From NCBI GenBank assembly GCA_024138025.1, contig JAMXBD010001248.1, positions 1 to 64,000 of the forward strand: 64,000 nt of DNA, written 5' to 3'. Below the pieces are notes generated by a model. That model saw only the letters and a program-made list of their open reading frames with translations. It had not been told where the DNA came from and searched no databases. Positions 11,230 through 24,540 of the stretch are shown piece after piece (the stretch's first letter is position 1; each line of letters starts with the position of its first letter). Made by a program: the position numbers and the translations under genes. Source of the stretch: Combretum micranthum. Taxonomy: Eukaryota > Streptophyta > Magnoliopsida > Myrtales > Combretaceae.

Positions 11230-13005
11230 GAAAATTACCCATAAATGACAAGAAATTCCTTATAATCTATTAAGATGGACCCTAGAACAAAGAAATTACC
11301 CTTAGTGTATCAAAATAGCCTTTAGAAGGAGAAATTCCTTCCTACTGTGGCAAAATACACCTGGAACAAGGAATCCCTTATATTATGGTAAAATGGATCT
11401 TAGGATAAGGAATTCCCCCCTAATGTGGAAAAATGACCTCTCGAACAGGATTTTCCCTCCAACTGTAGTAAAATGGCCTCCAGAATGAGGAATTCCATCC
11501 GTATGGTAAAATGTCCCACTAGAGCAAGGATTTCCCTCTTAGTGTGGTAAAATGACTCCCGGGATGAGGAATTTTCCTCTAGTGTGGTAAAATAGATCAT
11601 GGAAAGAGGAATCTCCCCTTAGTATGGTAAAATGACCCTTGTAACAAGGAAATCCACCTTAGTGCTATAAAATGGCCATTGGTCCGATGGAATCCCTCAA
11701 AGTATGGTAATATGGCCCATAGAAAGAGAATTTCCCTCTGACTGTGGTAAATGGCTCTTGAAACGATGAATTTCCTTCAAATGTGGTAAAATAGTCCTTG
11801 GAGTGATGAATTCCCTCCTAGTGTGGTAAAATGACCTCTATAATGACGAATTTCCTCTTTGCATGGTAAAATGGCTCATGGAATGAGAAATTTCCTCCTG
11901 ATGTGGTAAATTAGCCCTTAGACTGAGGAATCCCCCCTTAATGTGGTAAAATGGCTCCTATAATGAGGAATTTCCCCTTGGTATGGTAGAATGACCCTCT
12001 AACGAGGAATTCCCCCTAGTTTGGTAAATGGACTCAAGAATGAGAAATTCTAGCCCGGTGTAATAAATGACCATTGGAATGAGGAATTCCCTACTAGTAT
12101 GATAAAATAGCCACTGCAATGATGAATTCCCCTTAGTGAGGTAAAACGGCCTCTAGAACGACGAATTCCTCCTTAGTATGATAAAATGACCTATAGAGTG
12201 AGGAATTTTCCTCTAGTATGATAAAATGACCCATAGAATGAGGAATTTCCCCCTAGTGTAGTAAAATGGCCTTTATAATGAGGAATTCCCCTCAGTATGG
12301 TAAAATAACCCATACAATAAGGAATTTCCCCCTAGTATAGCAAAATGGCATCTAGAACGAGGAATTCCCCCCTACTATAGTAAAATGACCCATAGAATGA
12401 GGAATTTCCTCTTAGTGTAGTAAAATGGCCTTCGTAATGAGGAATTCCCCTCAGTGTGGTAAAATGGCCTATAGAATGAGGAATTTCCCCCTAGTGTGGT
12501 AACATAGCCTCTGGGACGAGGAATTCTTCCCTAGAATGGTCAAAAGGCCCATGGAATGACGAATTTCCCTCTAGTATGGTAAAATGGCTCCTAAAACAAG
12601 GATCTTCCTCCTAGTATGACAAAATAACCTTTGGAGTAAGGAATTCCCATCTAGTGTGGTAAAATGGCCCTTGGAACACTGAAATAAGGAATTACCCCCT
12701 AATATGGTAAATGGCTCATAAAACAAGGAATTTCCCCATAATGCGGTAAAATGAATCATAAAATGAAGAATTTCCCCATAGTATAGTAAAATAGCCCCTG
12801 AAACTAGAAATTTACCCTAGTGTAATAAAATGACCTATGGAATGAGGAATTCCTTCTTAACGTGGTAAAACGACCCATAAAATGATAAATTTTCCCCTAG
12901 TATAGCAAAATGGCATCCAGAACGAGGAATTCCCCCTTACTATAGTAAAATGACCTATAGAATGAGGAATTTCCCCCTAGTGTAGTAAAATGACCCATAG
13001 GAACT
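11230..13005 (+). repeat. 40-bp minisatellite array, about 43 units
   Basis: Units of 40 bp begin at points such as 12181, 12221 and 12261 and contain TAAAATGGCCCATAGAATG then AGGAATTTCCCCCTAGTG. Many units carry the palindrome GGAATTCC. Open frames in the array are by-products of the periodicity. The opposite orientation of the same unit is found at 14036-14332. Confidence 0.9.
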
Positions 13006-14035
13006 ATATATTTTGCTATAACATGTAAAAGAAAAACATTTTAGTCTATCACTATAACATATAACAAATATCCTATACAACATATAAAAATTTAGAAATT
13101 TTCATATAATGCTTAAATTAAGCTTATACATATTTGATACACTACTACAACAATTGAAATATACATACATAATATATAACATATAAGATATATATGCATA
13201 TGATTTTTTTTTTAATCTTATATAATGAAATATATAATATACAAATACAATTCTACCATATACAGGATATAAAAAATATATTACTTACAAATTATATGTA
13301 TCAAAATTTTATATTAGTATAACATGTAAATTATATGCATCTTACATAAATATTAGAACATATAAAAATTAATTTTTTATATAACGATTTAAATTAAGCA
13401 AATACATATTTAATACATTACTATGACATTTTAAATATACACATACATATATATAACATATAAGATATATATACATATGATTTTTTTTTTTTATATTATC
13501 TAATGAAATGTATGATATACAAACACAATTTTATCTACATCATATAAATATATATTACTTACAAATTATATGTATCAAAATTTTACATATTAGTATAACA
13601 TATTGGAACATATGTAGTACTAACATATGTATATGATACGATAAAATTATATGCATCTTACATAACATATTGGAACATATAAAAATTAACTTTTATGTAA
13701 TACATGGATGTATAAAAACATGAATACATACTATGCATCTTATATAACATAACAGACCATGTATAAATTTTTTATAATGCTACAACATATAAATTAAGTG
13801 CATATTGATATCGGAATATAACATAAGTAATTATATGCTACATGGCATAAAAATCGCATTCCTTATATAACATGTAAAATATATATAAACATATGGAATT
13901 TTTTTTGCGTTTTTAAATAAAATATCATATACACACAAAAAAATATATTATATATAATATATAAAGTATTTACAAATATATATATAGGATATATATTTTA
14001 CATATTACCTATAACATATAAATTATATATCCTAC
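13006..14035. repeat. AT-rich core with ~280-bp internal duplication
   Basis: This spacer between oppositely oriented minisatellite blocks is almost pure A+T. A segment beginning near 13108 (TTAAATTAAGC then ATACATATTTGATAC) recurs near 13389 with a shift of about 281 bp, and a weaker third copy may begin near 13780. No coding capacity is seen. Confidence 0.7.
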
Positions 14036-14332
14036 AGTATGGGAAAATTCATCGTTCTAAGAGCCATTTTACCACACTTGGGGAAAATCCTCGTTCTAAG
14101 GTTTATTCTACCACAGTCGGCCCGGGGGGGATTCCTTAATTTGAGGGTCATTTTATCATACTAGAGAGAAATTCCTCATTTTAGGGTCATTTTACTACAC
14201 TAAGGGGAATTCCTCATTCCGAAGGATATTTTACCACACTAGAGGAAAATTCATCATTCTATGAGCCATTTTAGCACACTAGGAGGGAATTCCTCGTTCT
14301 GCTGACCTTCTTACCACACTAGAGGGAAATTT
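14036..14332 (-). repeat. Inverted block of the 40-bp minisatellite, about 7 units
   Basis: The units read as the reverse complement of the main array, for example CCACACTAGAGGAAAATTC then ATCATTCTATGAGCCATTTT. The block ends where the hAT transposon begins. A short stretch right after the hAT element (18502-18535) still resembles the continuation of a unit, so the transposon appears to have inserted into this block. Confidence 0.85.
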
Positions 14333-14333
14333 C

Positions 14334-17300
14334 CAAGGTAGTCGAAACCGAAGGTGGGGACGGGCCGGGTCGCTTATGTGACCCGTTTTTGAAGAAAACC
14401 GGAGAGACCCGGTTGACCCGGCCTGGTCTGATGAGTCAAAATGCTACATATTAAAAAAAAAAAAAAAAACCTCCTAGCCTTTTGTTTTCCTGCGCCTGGA
14501 CTCTGGAGCCTCTCTTGAGTCTCCTCTGCTGTAAAAAACAAAAAGTCACTAAACTCTAAAAAGTAAAAACAAAAGCTGCAAAAAAGAGACAGAAATTGAA
14601 AACAGTAAACTAAACTCACAAAAGCAAAATCAAAATCAAAAGCAAAAAGGAAAACCAGATCTAGATCCACACGTAGCTCTGGAATACATTTTCCCTTGAC
14701 GTGAAGCAAAAAGGATTGCACAGGCTGGGAAGAAAATATCTACTAGACCCATTTTCAGTTCATCCACTTCTGTCAATTTCTCACGGGGGACTTTACCACC
14801 CAGCTCGTTAGTCTCTCTCTCTCTCTCTCTCTCTCTCATATCATATTATGCAGTTTCAGTTCTTGTATTCATCGAAATGTTGATGTAAGATACATTTGGG
14901 TTTTGTTATTTGTTAGTTGCTCTGCAGTGGTTTATGCAAGTGTTGTGCGAAATATTTTTGAGTATTTCGTGAAATTTAAAGAAGTTTGCTGCTTTCATGA
15001 AATGTTGCTTCCTCTCAACCAAAAACATAGTACTATTAGCTGCATTTATGAGAAACTATCCCATGTTTTAATCTTTTAGCAAACCAATACCATCTGTGTC
15101 TGTATTTTTATCCATTATGCAATCGTTCCAGAGATTCATGTTAGAAAAAGAAAGGAACATCCAAATCATGCAAACTTGCCCCAAAATAAAGGAACAGAAA
15201 AAAAAAAAAGAAAAAAAAAACCAAATGGTGAACGCTTTATCATTTACTCTCTTGGCTTAGGTTTTTGGATGGGAATCAATAATTGTCGTCTCGATTTTGC
15301 TATCTAGAGGCTGTTCTAGTCAGTCGTGATTAAAAAGCTTGCAGTTTTAATGAGTAATACATGTGTTAGGTGATTGATCATACATTACCCACCATCCTAC
15401 TGGAATCCGAACAGCATTGATCCCATTTTGAGATAGAAACTCAAAGTCATCTTCTTTTATGTATGTATTCCAATGATCCTACAATGCTAAAACTTGTTAA
15501 TAACTCACAAAAGAGTTTATCAAATACTGTATGGATTATAAATGTTCCCAATGATTTATTTTGTTATATATTTGCTAGAGAAGATTGCTATGAATGTGCT
15601 TTCTATTACTTGAGTGAGTTAATAAGAATGGTGGCTGCTTGGAAATATATACTTGGTTTCTTTTGGATATTCATGTTTGTAAGCCACACAATTTCATTGA
15701 ATATCATCAAAAAGAAATTCATAGGTTGATGTATTTCATCTAATTCAACTAATCATAAATGTTCTTTTTTTTAACAAAAATATAGGTTGTTAAAAAAGAA
15801 GAAGAGAATAGAGAAGAGACATGTCGAGTAGTCAATCTTTTTCTTCAGTTCGTACAAAGAATGATCCTACTTGGGAGCATTTTAGCTCATCTACTAATGA
15901 GAAAGGGAAGATGGCATTCACGTGCCTATTATGGATCTAGATATCAAGGTGGAGGAATCAATAGGATGAAATATCATTTGGCAGGGATTCGAGGCAATAT
16001 TGCATCTTGCAAGAAATTACTAAGTGAGATCCAAGAAAAAATGTTGGCATATCTCAAATCTGTCAAACATAAGGATCAAGACTCTGATGAAGTTCACTAT
16101 ACTCAATTTGAAGATGGTGAAGCAGAGGTTGAAGTAGAAGAGTTACAAGTTTTGCCAATGCAACCAAAACAAGAAAAAAAGGTTGGAGTAGAGAAATATG
16201 TCACTAAGAACACCCCTCCATTGTTCCAACTAGGTATAAAGACTGCACTAGCTAGTAAACAAGCAGTTCAAAGAGCACACATGGCATTAGCTAGATGGTT
16301 TTTTGATGCATGTATACCTTTTAATGCTTTGAAGTCACCTTATTTTTAACCTGCAGTAGATGCTATTGCAGCAATAGGTACTGGATATAAGGGACCATCT
16401 TATCATGCCATGCGCATTCAATTGCTGGGAGATTGTAAAAAGGAGTGTCAATTGCTGATTGATTCATACAGAAGCAATTGGGCTAAATCAGGATGTACAA
16501 TAATGGTTGATGGTTGGACTGATCAAAGACAAAGGACCCTCATTAATTTTCTAGTGTACTGTCCTGCTGGGATGATGTTTGTTAAATCATTGATGCATCT
16601 GACATTATAAAGGATGCTAATAATTTATGCAATATGTTTTCAGAAATAGTTGAGTGGGTTGGGCCTTCTAATGTGGTGCATATTGTGACTGACAATGCAA
16701 GCAATTATGTTGCAGCTGGGAGGTTGTTGCAAGAGAGGTATGATCATATATATCGTCTCCTTGTGCAGCACATTGCTTGAATTTGATGTTAAAAGACATT
16801 GGCAAGATGGATCATGTAGATGAGCTTGCAAAGTGTGCTTCTAAGTTAACTATATTTGTATATAACCATATTCACTTGTTGTCTTGGTTGAGAAAAACAG
16901 AGGGTTAGAAAGAAATTGTTCGTCCTGCAGTAACTCGATTTGCCACTACTTTTATTATTTTGAAAAGTATCTTTGAACATAAGCATGACTTGCAAGCTTT
17001 GGCAACAAGTACACATTTCACATGTCATAGGCTTTCAAAATGTGTTGCTAGAAAAGCTTTTACTGCTATTATGTTAGACACATCATTTTGGGAAGATTGT
17101 TTGCTCATGGTGAAAGTCATAGCTCCGATTATGAAGCTCTTGCGTATTGTGGATGCTGATGAAAAGCCTTCTCTTTCTGCTGTTTATGAAGGATTTTCTA
17201 GGATTCGTAAGGGGATTATATCGGTTTTTAAAAATAGACAAAAATTGTATAGTCCTTATATCAAAATTGTTGATCAGAGGTGGGACAAACATTTTCGTCG

Positions 17301-18501
17301 TGGTCTACATACTGCAGCTTATTTCTTGAATCCAGCCTTCATGTATGATGATACATTTGAAGAAACTGCAGAAGTTATGCAAGGCTTATATGATGTGCTT
17401 GAGAAAAAAAAGTATTTGTGGTGATAGCATAGCTGTAATCAAAGACATGAAAATGTATCATGAAAGAAGAGAGAGTTTTGGTCAGGAAATAGCCATCAAA
17501 TCTGTCAAAACATCGCAACCACGTAAGTGACCATAAATACTAGAATCAAAACTAGTGTTACTGTTTATTTTTCACAATTGTTTGACTTGTTTTATTGAAT
17601 TGTAGATGATTGGTGGAGGTTTTTTGGTCATAGCGCTCCTACATTGCAAAATATTGCTATTCGAATACTAAGTCAAACTGCTTCTGCTTCTGGATGTGAG
17701 CGTAATTGGAGTTTCTTTGAGCGCATCCAACAAAAAAAAGAAATAGATTAGAGCATCAAAGGCTTAATGATCTTGTTTATGTGAACTACAATTTGCGCTT
17801 GAAGAATAGGTATGTAAATTATCTTAACTTTATCATAGTTCACCTTATGTATTTTAAAATTTTTTCCTTTGCTAATTATTTCTTTATAGGCATAAAAATA
17901 AGAAGAAAAGTTATGATCCAATAGATTTTGATTACATTGAGAAGACGGATTTTTGGATTACTAAAGAAGAGGAAGATTCACTTCCTGAACTTAATTTTGA
18001 TGAGATAATTGAACAAGCAATTTATGAGGATGATGCCCCGGTAACAATTGATGGTTTGACTAAAGGTTAGTCGTTTATTTCTGAATTATTAATTCTATAT
18101 ATGTTCATTGAATATTTTTTCTTAAGACTTAGTATTCTTCTTTTCTTTTTTCTTTTCCTTCTTTTCTCCCAGATGATACAGAGATTAATTAAGAGGTTGA
18201 TTTGGACGCAATTGAAGACCGAGCTGACTTTATGCATACCTTTGAATCAAATGAAGATTGGGATGACATTCATTGAAAGTTAAATTAATATCTTAGTTTA
18301 TATTATTTTGTTTTTGTTTTTGATATGTACAATGTGATTTTACTTTAATGATGAATTTGACAGGGTAAATTTCATTTATTTACTTTGTAACGGTTGGGAT
18401 TTAACATAAAAATTCATTTTTCATTGACCCCGGTTCGACTTCTTGACCCCTGACCCCCCAGCATATCCAGGTCAAATCCCGGTCCGGGTTTGACAACCTT
18501 G
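14334..18501 (+). mobile_element. Decayed autonomous hAT transposon (4.2 kb)
   Basis: Inverted ends read CAAGGTAGTCGAAACCG on the left and CAAGGTTGTCAAACCCG on the right (minus strand). The GGGAAA-containing flanks on both sides are compatible with a decayed 8-bp duplication, but its exact borders are not certain. GC-rich GACCCGG-like subterminal words occur near both ends. The element carries a CT microsatellite at 14811-14838 in its leader and a multi-exon hAT transposase (15821-18276) with several breaks. Confidence 0.8.
15821..18276 (+). pseudogene. hAT transposase with BED finger, DUF659-like and C-terminal dimerisation regions
   Basis: From ATG at 15821 the frame gives a BED-type zinc finger region (NDPTWEHFSSS.. 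KGKMAFTC.. GGGINRMKYHLAG). A catalytic-region block follows (IMVDGWTDQRQRTLINFLVY near 16500; HIVTDNASNY near 16680; AAHCLNL near 16770). The C-terminal dimerisation motif SASGCERNWSFFERI lies near 17690. Putative introns are 17523-17605, 17810-17889 and 18066-18172, all GT..AG. Breaks: a frameshift in the finger near 15925 that loses the second cysteine, a stop after SPYF near 16347, shifts near 16592 and 16760, a stop near 16908, a 1-nt loss near 17415, a shift in an A-run near 17740, and a stop in the last exon near 18191. It cut and pasted hAT DNA when intact and is now dead. Confidence 0.9.
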
Positions 18502-19645
18502 GGAAAGACTTGATTCTACACCATTTCAATGGAAAGATAACATTTATACTAACCAGATTATATATTAAAGTCTTGAAATGAAAATCATTTATTAATTTGG
18601 TTTTGGCATGGTAAATTTCAGCATGAAAAATGATTTTTTTTGTAACCAAATCGGAATAAATGTGATGTTCCTTGGCAAATATAATAATAAATAAAAAGGA
18701 AAAATGAGATGTATCTATGAATGCACTGCGGTGCTTGCATGTCCTGCTATAGTTTCACCTTTATTATATATATCAGTGTATGGTGTATCCGCGTTACGTG
18801 TGTAGAAAAAGAAAAAGTTAAAAAGTATGCTTGTGGAAAAAATGTGGGAATAGTTATGGGGAAAAAAAAAGAAACTAGAAACAGTTTTTAATCTAGAGAA
18901 AGGGAGAGAGAGAGAGTGAGGAGAAAGAAGGAGTAACTGTCGCCTATAATCGTCATAAAATAAGAATAAAAAAAAGATAAAGTTAATATTTTTTTATACT
19001 AATGATCAAGGATTGATTTAATAGTAATAGATATTCATGCATGTTTGTAGCCATCATCTAGTGTTTATATATATATATATTATATATATATATCCAAAAT
19101 CATTTAGATTAGTTTTAGGCAGGATATTTGCCAATATATACACATATATATTAGTTAGTTATAGCATGGTAAATTTTTGTATATATTCGGCTTTCTATAC
19201 CATTGCAAAGTTTATTAAAATATATCAAAGATCAAAAAATAATATTTTGGCAATTAAAGACTTATAAGCGTAAGGAACAATATCTGGTTTAAGAAAGGAC
19301 AGGCAGCCGTAATTACGAAAAGAGATTTAAATCTTTGATGCTTCTTTTTTTCTGTTTCTTATTTTATTTTATTTTTTATTTTTTTGTCTCCTCCAATTAT
19401 TAAAATTGTTCAGGTGGTATACAAAAACACCATATTAAACTTTTTCACGGATGTTTAAAGGACAATGAAGACATTTATAAAGATTTATAAATCTTAGAAT
19501 GAAGTTTTGCATACGTTTAGTTTCTTGTGATTTTGATATTACACACACAATTTCCTCATCTTTTTCATGATCGCTAATACTTTGTTTTATTTTCTTCCAT
19601 CTAATTATTTATCTAATCAACCCTTTTCACTAATGGAAATTGTAG
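18502..19645. other. Intergenic DNA
   Basis: There is a purine-rich GAGAGAG tract near 18900-18920 and an AT microsatellite at about 19065-19093. No coding signal was recognised. Confidence 0.5.
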
Positions 19646-19751
19646 GATTTGGAAGTGCGACATGAAAGGGAAGATCAGTTTGTAGACTGGAAGGGAAGAA
19701 TGTACGATTCCAACAAGCACGGTGGAACTAGAGCTGCCAGTTTGGCGTGCG
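19646..19751 (+). pseudogene. NPF (NRT1/PTR) transporter exon, N-terminal part
   Basis: An open block reads EDQFVDWKGRMYDSNKHGG then TRAASLAC. This matches the cytosolic N-terminus and start of the first membrane helix in plant NPF proton-coupled nitrate, peptide and hormone transporters (VDWKGR and HGG are family hallmarks). It is bounded by TTGTAG before 19646 and by GTAGTT from 19752. An in-frame stop lies just upstream, so it is an internal exon. The presumed first exon with the start codon was not found. The matching next exon lies 6.2 kb away at 25962. Confidence 0.75.
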
Positions 19752-22700
19752 GTAGTTTGTGTTTTCTTTCTATTTTCATTTAAGAAATAATTGTAATAGA
19801 ACTCAAAATAGTTACTACATATTTGAAAAAGTTACAACAAGATGAAGATACATTCTAAGAGTTGGGCAAAGAAAAAGGAAAAAAGAAGATACATTCTAAG
19901 AGGTTATTACTCTAATTTGAGTCTAAATAATTCAGCACTAAACTTGGACCCAACTCAAATATTTAGAGCTCTAGCTTAGGTTAAAGTAGCCCCTAAAGGG
20001 TGGCAGAAATTTATGGTAGATTCTCAAAGGATCAATTATTGCTAGGTACTATGAAGAGTGAGAAAGATAAAGTATGGTGGACTTTTAACCCGGAAACCTC
20101 TCCCAAGACTGGAATGATTATCCCTATCCAATGGGTCTACATCCATCCCTGAGGTAGTAGGGGTCTAGTTAAACCAATCCTATGATTTTTCATTCATGGA
20201 CATTGATAAGATCCTTGCTTCAGGCTCATATTCACATATGCCACTCATAAGAATTAGCCATTTAACGGCTTCACAATCAAAGGTGTAGTACTATATGCAC
20301 TAGTAGTCCTTGTCTAAAATAAAAAGAAAAATGACTATCTGTTGGGGAACTATCCCACCATGAAAGCCTCGCTCCTCCCTTAGTTGGTTTCAGTTGTATG
20401 ATGGAAGTGGAGATCTTGCAGGGCAGTATCAAATATTTAATGAGTTCAAAATTTAATTGATTTAAGCTATTTGAAATTAATTTTATCAAATATATATATA
20501 CCTACTTTTCTTATAATTTTAATAACATTGGTCTAAGCTTGACTAGACTCATATCTGGCTGAGTCTAATATCATGAAGTTTAAGATCTGCTATTATTATG
20601 CCAAACTATCTCATAAATATTGAGTGAGCTCAAATAAGTCTCGACCTCTTTTAATATATTTGTAACTAACTAATAATCATGGTAGTAGATTTGCAATTTT
20701 TAAGTGGTTTTGCCAATTCTTAATGGTTTTGTTTGGTTTGTTGGTGTATCAACTACTTGTTGTCATTTCAGTTCTAACTATTTACCAAGAAATAGGTACA
20801 AATGAAAAACAAACAATTTTGCTCATAAATAGATCAGACAAACTATATACTAATAAGATACAGATAAGATACAAATGTTGATCGGATCCAGATATAGATC
20901 AAATGAAAATCAGACAATCCAAAGAATATATATGTGTGTGTGTCCTCTAAGATTAATATTTTGTACCATATCGAAATTTCTTTACAACAATTAACATTAG
21001 ACGAGGGAGATCATCAAGAAGAAATATTTGTATTCCTCTTGCATCTACACTTTTCGTTTACCTTAAGCATATTTACATTTAGAGAAGACCACTAATTTTA
21101 TAAAGTCTTGAATGCACAAGTGAGTGTTCACTAACATTTGATCCTTACTGATTGATTAATATAATTAATTAAGCTTCTAAATATTCATTATCGAGCAATT
21201 GAGCCCACATGTCAACTTTTCTAAAGAGAAGTTCATATGCAAATTAAACATACCCATATTTGGTGTCTTTTGGATTTTATAGAACTATTAATCAAACCTG
21301 GTTAATCCAAAATGAGATCCAAATAATAAAAAATGGTTCATTTATATTTTGATTTGATTTGCAGAGGATCAAATAATCCATAGTTACTGTTAGGGATCAA
21401 AATAATTCAAAATACTTTTTACTAAAATAAACAAGCAATGTAATATACTTATTTTAATACCAACAAACAAGCCAAATCTAGTAATCTTTATGGCACAAAA
21501 AAAAAAAAAAGGAAAAAGAAACCTCATTACAACCCTAAGGTAATGACTTTCAATATGCATTGCCTATACTCCTCCTTCATTTCACTCCCGCATGTGCTAT
21601 CCATCACGTCATTCACCATACTAAACCTTCACTCTCACTTCATGTCTTTACAAAAGTTACTCTTATCTCCTATCTCGTTTGAGTCCTCACATTCTCATGA
21701 TCTTGCTTTTGTTTCTTAGCTTCCCCCAATTCCCTAAACTCACTAATCATAGTGATATGGAACAACATATTCAATTTCTCTTCTTTACTTGCACAGGAGA
21801 AATGACATGTATAAGTATAATGGAGAAAGAAACGTGTGGGGATGAGGAGTATTTATAAAGCTTAGTCGTCCATGTTGTTCATTAGATTATGGATCAAGGC
21901 TATTAAAGGCTTTCTTTGAAGAACATGAGTCTTGTTGTGAAAGGTTAAAATTGGGCAAGCTAATTCCAATGGACCTCTTCAAGCTCACCCAAACAATTCT
22001 CCTTTAATTATTCCAATAGTATATGTGCTTAACTTTCTAGGCCATGTTACCTTAACCTAGAAAGTTAAATCTAAATAATTACTAGAATTAAAGCCTAAAA
22101 TCATATTTAACTCCCAAAATATAATTTGGATGATTTAACATGAGATCTATTGGATAATTTTGGGTAGTAAGTTGAGCTTGTTTGAGGAGAATTTTTTTCG
22201 TTTTTATATACATGGGTTTAATTATAGTCCACTTTTAAATTTTTTTTATTTGAAATAATGAATCAAATAAATGGTTCCAACTAAACTAAACCAAAAGAAA
22301 CTGCATTTGAAGATGGAATTCAAAACCATAAATAGTTAAAAACAGTTATGTTCATTAAGAGTTCAAACTAAATGCAATTTGGTTTACTTTGACCCATAAA
22401 TTAAGCGAAACCATAAACTAATCCAAGCATTTTAAATCTTATCTTGTCAAGATAATCTACGAATTATTTGAAAGAAAATATTTTATAAAGTTCTCGTTAA
22501 GCTAAATGTAAAATTACCTACGCCTATTCTCTTCTTATTTTTACTAGCCCTTTATCCATCCCCTATGCTTATTTACTTTTCATTGATATAGGTCTGGATC
22601 GGATTCTTACTCTCTACTTTGGCGAGGAAAAAAAAAAGGCTATATATTCGCTTTATATTTTAGCTTAAAAAAATTTATTATACTTATTTAAACATATATA

Positions 22701-23475
22701 TCATATTACATGATTCATGAATTTTTTTTAATTATAGACTTAAAAGACAACATAGATTTGTCACAAGCCCCTCTTAACAAGTTGGAAAAAGAATAAAAAG
22801 AACTTAGAGAAAATAAAAAAAAACAACCTACGTATGGCTTTGCTGTAGAGATTAATTCAATACGAGATGAATTTGCGAAAGTACAAAGGCTTGAAATTCT
22901 AAATGTATATTTTGCATCCTTCACCTTACATAAGAACCTGGACCGCTGGACGGACATTTAAACCTTTGGGCTCGAGTTATCGAGGCCTTTGGGTATCAAG
23001 AGCTGATAGTTACAAGGGAGTTTCGGGAAATGACAGCCATTTAAATTCAGGAACTTACAATTGTATCCTTGTTTTACAACACCACCCAGCCCGTCCCAAA
23101 AATAAATAAATAGATAATTAAATTTGGCGTAAATGTCAATAAATTAATAAAAAATTGTTTATTTGAATATTATGATTAGTATAATGAAAAGCTTTTTAAA
23201 AAAATCACCACTCATATTTACATTATATATTAAAATTTCAATGATGCCAAATCTATAACACAAAACATATAATACTCAAGAGTCTCAAAAGTCATTTTTG
23301 TGTTCTAAGTCACCATTCAACTTGAAAATTTTGCAAAAACATTTTTGCGTTTTAAGTGACCTTATTGACACAAAAAATAAAAGCATTTATTTTTATTAAT
23401 ATTTTTTATGGTAGCAATAAAATATTTACAAAGTCTTCCCATATATGCATTATATACAAGAGATTGTTACACCTT
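19752..23475. other. Long gene-free stretch within the broken NPF locus
   Basis: No family motif was recognised. A TG-rich run occurs near 20931-20942. Around 22240-22430 the words resemble the subterminal parts of the hAT-type element at 7985-8855, but no inverted ends were found. Confidence 0.45.
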
Positions 23476-24450
23476 CCCCCATTTAATCTATTGACGTCCT
23501 TAGTAAGGTATACTACAGCTTGACCCTACTACTTGTGGTTTCCTTGCTTAAGCTGCTCTTCTCTCAACTTGAGGCATGAGGTCTTCTTCTGTCTCCCAGC
23601 TGTTGTTTTCTTCTCAACGATCTCTCCACTTCACTAAATATTCTATGCTTGTTGCTCCAATGGTTAGATCTTTAACTCTTCGTTCAGCAAGAATGTCTTT
23701 GACGACTTCTTTAACATTGAAGTTGAACTTGATATTTAGCAGCTTTGACTTGCTACGTGTTGGATCCTTCATGTCAGGATAATATGGCTTCAAAACACTT
23801 ATATGAAAGGTGGGATGAATTTTCAACCATTTAGGTGGCTCCATTTGCAAGCAGCCTTTCCAATCTTGGCATTGATGGGAACAAGACCGATGTACTTCTA
23901 CATGAGTCTTTTGTACTTATTCTTCAATGGTCTAATCTATTATAGAAAATGCCTAATGAGAACTTGATCTCCAACATTGAATTCTTTGGGTCTATGATTC
24001 TCATATGCCCGCTACTTAATGCGCTTAGAATCTTTCTCAAGATGAGCCTTAGCAACTTTTTTTGTTTGCTTTTAATCCTTTAAAAACATATAAGCCTTTA
24101 GACATTTCCCAATATATGGTGCTACCACTATGTGGGGACAGTGGTTGTTAAACCATAATAATTTCCATAAGCCTCCTATAGGAGGAAGAGCTCCACTAGA
24201 TGTCGAAACAGAACGAGGCAATATCCATAACTCCACCCAATTCTTCTAGTTGGCACCAACAAAGTACCGTAAGTACTTGTCTAGCATCCCATTAAATTGC
24301 TTTGTTTGTCTGTCACACTAAGGATGGTGGCAGGAGCACATGCTGAGTTCGAACCCTAAAATGTTAAATAACTTGGTCCAAAATTTCCCTATCAATCTAG
24401 CATCCTGATCACTCATAATGTTCTATCATTTATGGCTATTCTTTTATAAT
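23476..24450 (-). pseudogene. Ty3/gypsy chromovirus integrase C-terminus and chromodomain relic
   Basis: On the minus strand the open piece at 23614-23850 reads WLKIHPTFHISVLKPYYPD followed by a degenerate chromodomain (VKEVVKDILAERRV.. EYLVKWRD). This order is typical of chromoviruses. Upstream, in other frames, NHRPKEFNVGDQVLIRHFL (near 23945-23995) and FNGMLDKYLRYFVGANQKNW (near 24245-24300) continue the integrase. Breaks occur throughout. The chromodomain normally directs integration to particular chromatin. No LTRs of this element were identified. Confidence 0.85.
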
Positions 24451-24540
24451 CATCATCATCTACATACATCTATTAATTTTAACTGTTGAAATGTTTGCAA
24501 AAGTTGATAATTAAAAATGGTAACTATTGGATAATAAGAT

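Noticed and set aside
11230..13005. CRISPR-like regular repeats
   Set aside because: The 40-bp units abut without unique spacers and vary gradually, as in a plant minisatellite.
14374..14839. Two overlapping minus-strand open frames near the hAT left end
   Set aside because: Low-complexity phenylalanine- and arginine/glutamate-rich translations of A/T tracts and the CT microsatellite.
15463..15729. Open frame of 88 codons upstream of the hAT transposase
   Set aside because: No hAT motif; probably the leader or intron of the element.
18401..18649. Minus-strand frame across the right hAT terminus
   Set aside because: Crosses a transposon border and has no domain.
22903..23109. Open frame of 68 codons
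   Set aside because: No recognisable domain, no splice or promoter context, composition like noncoding flanks.
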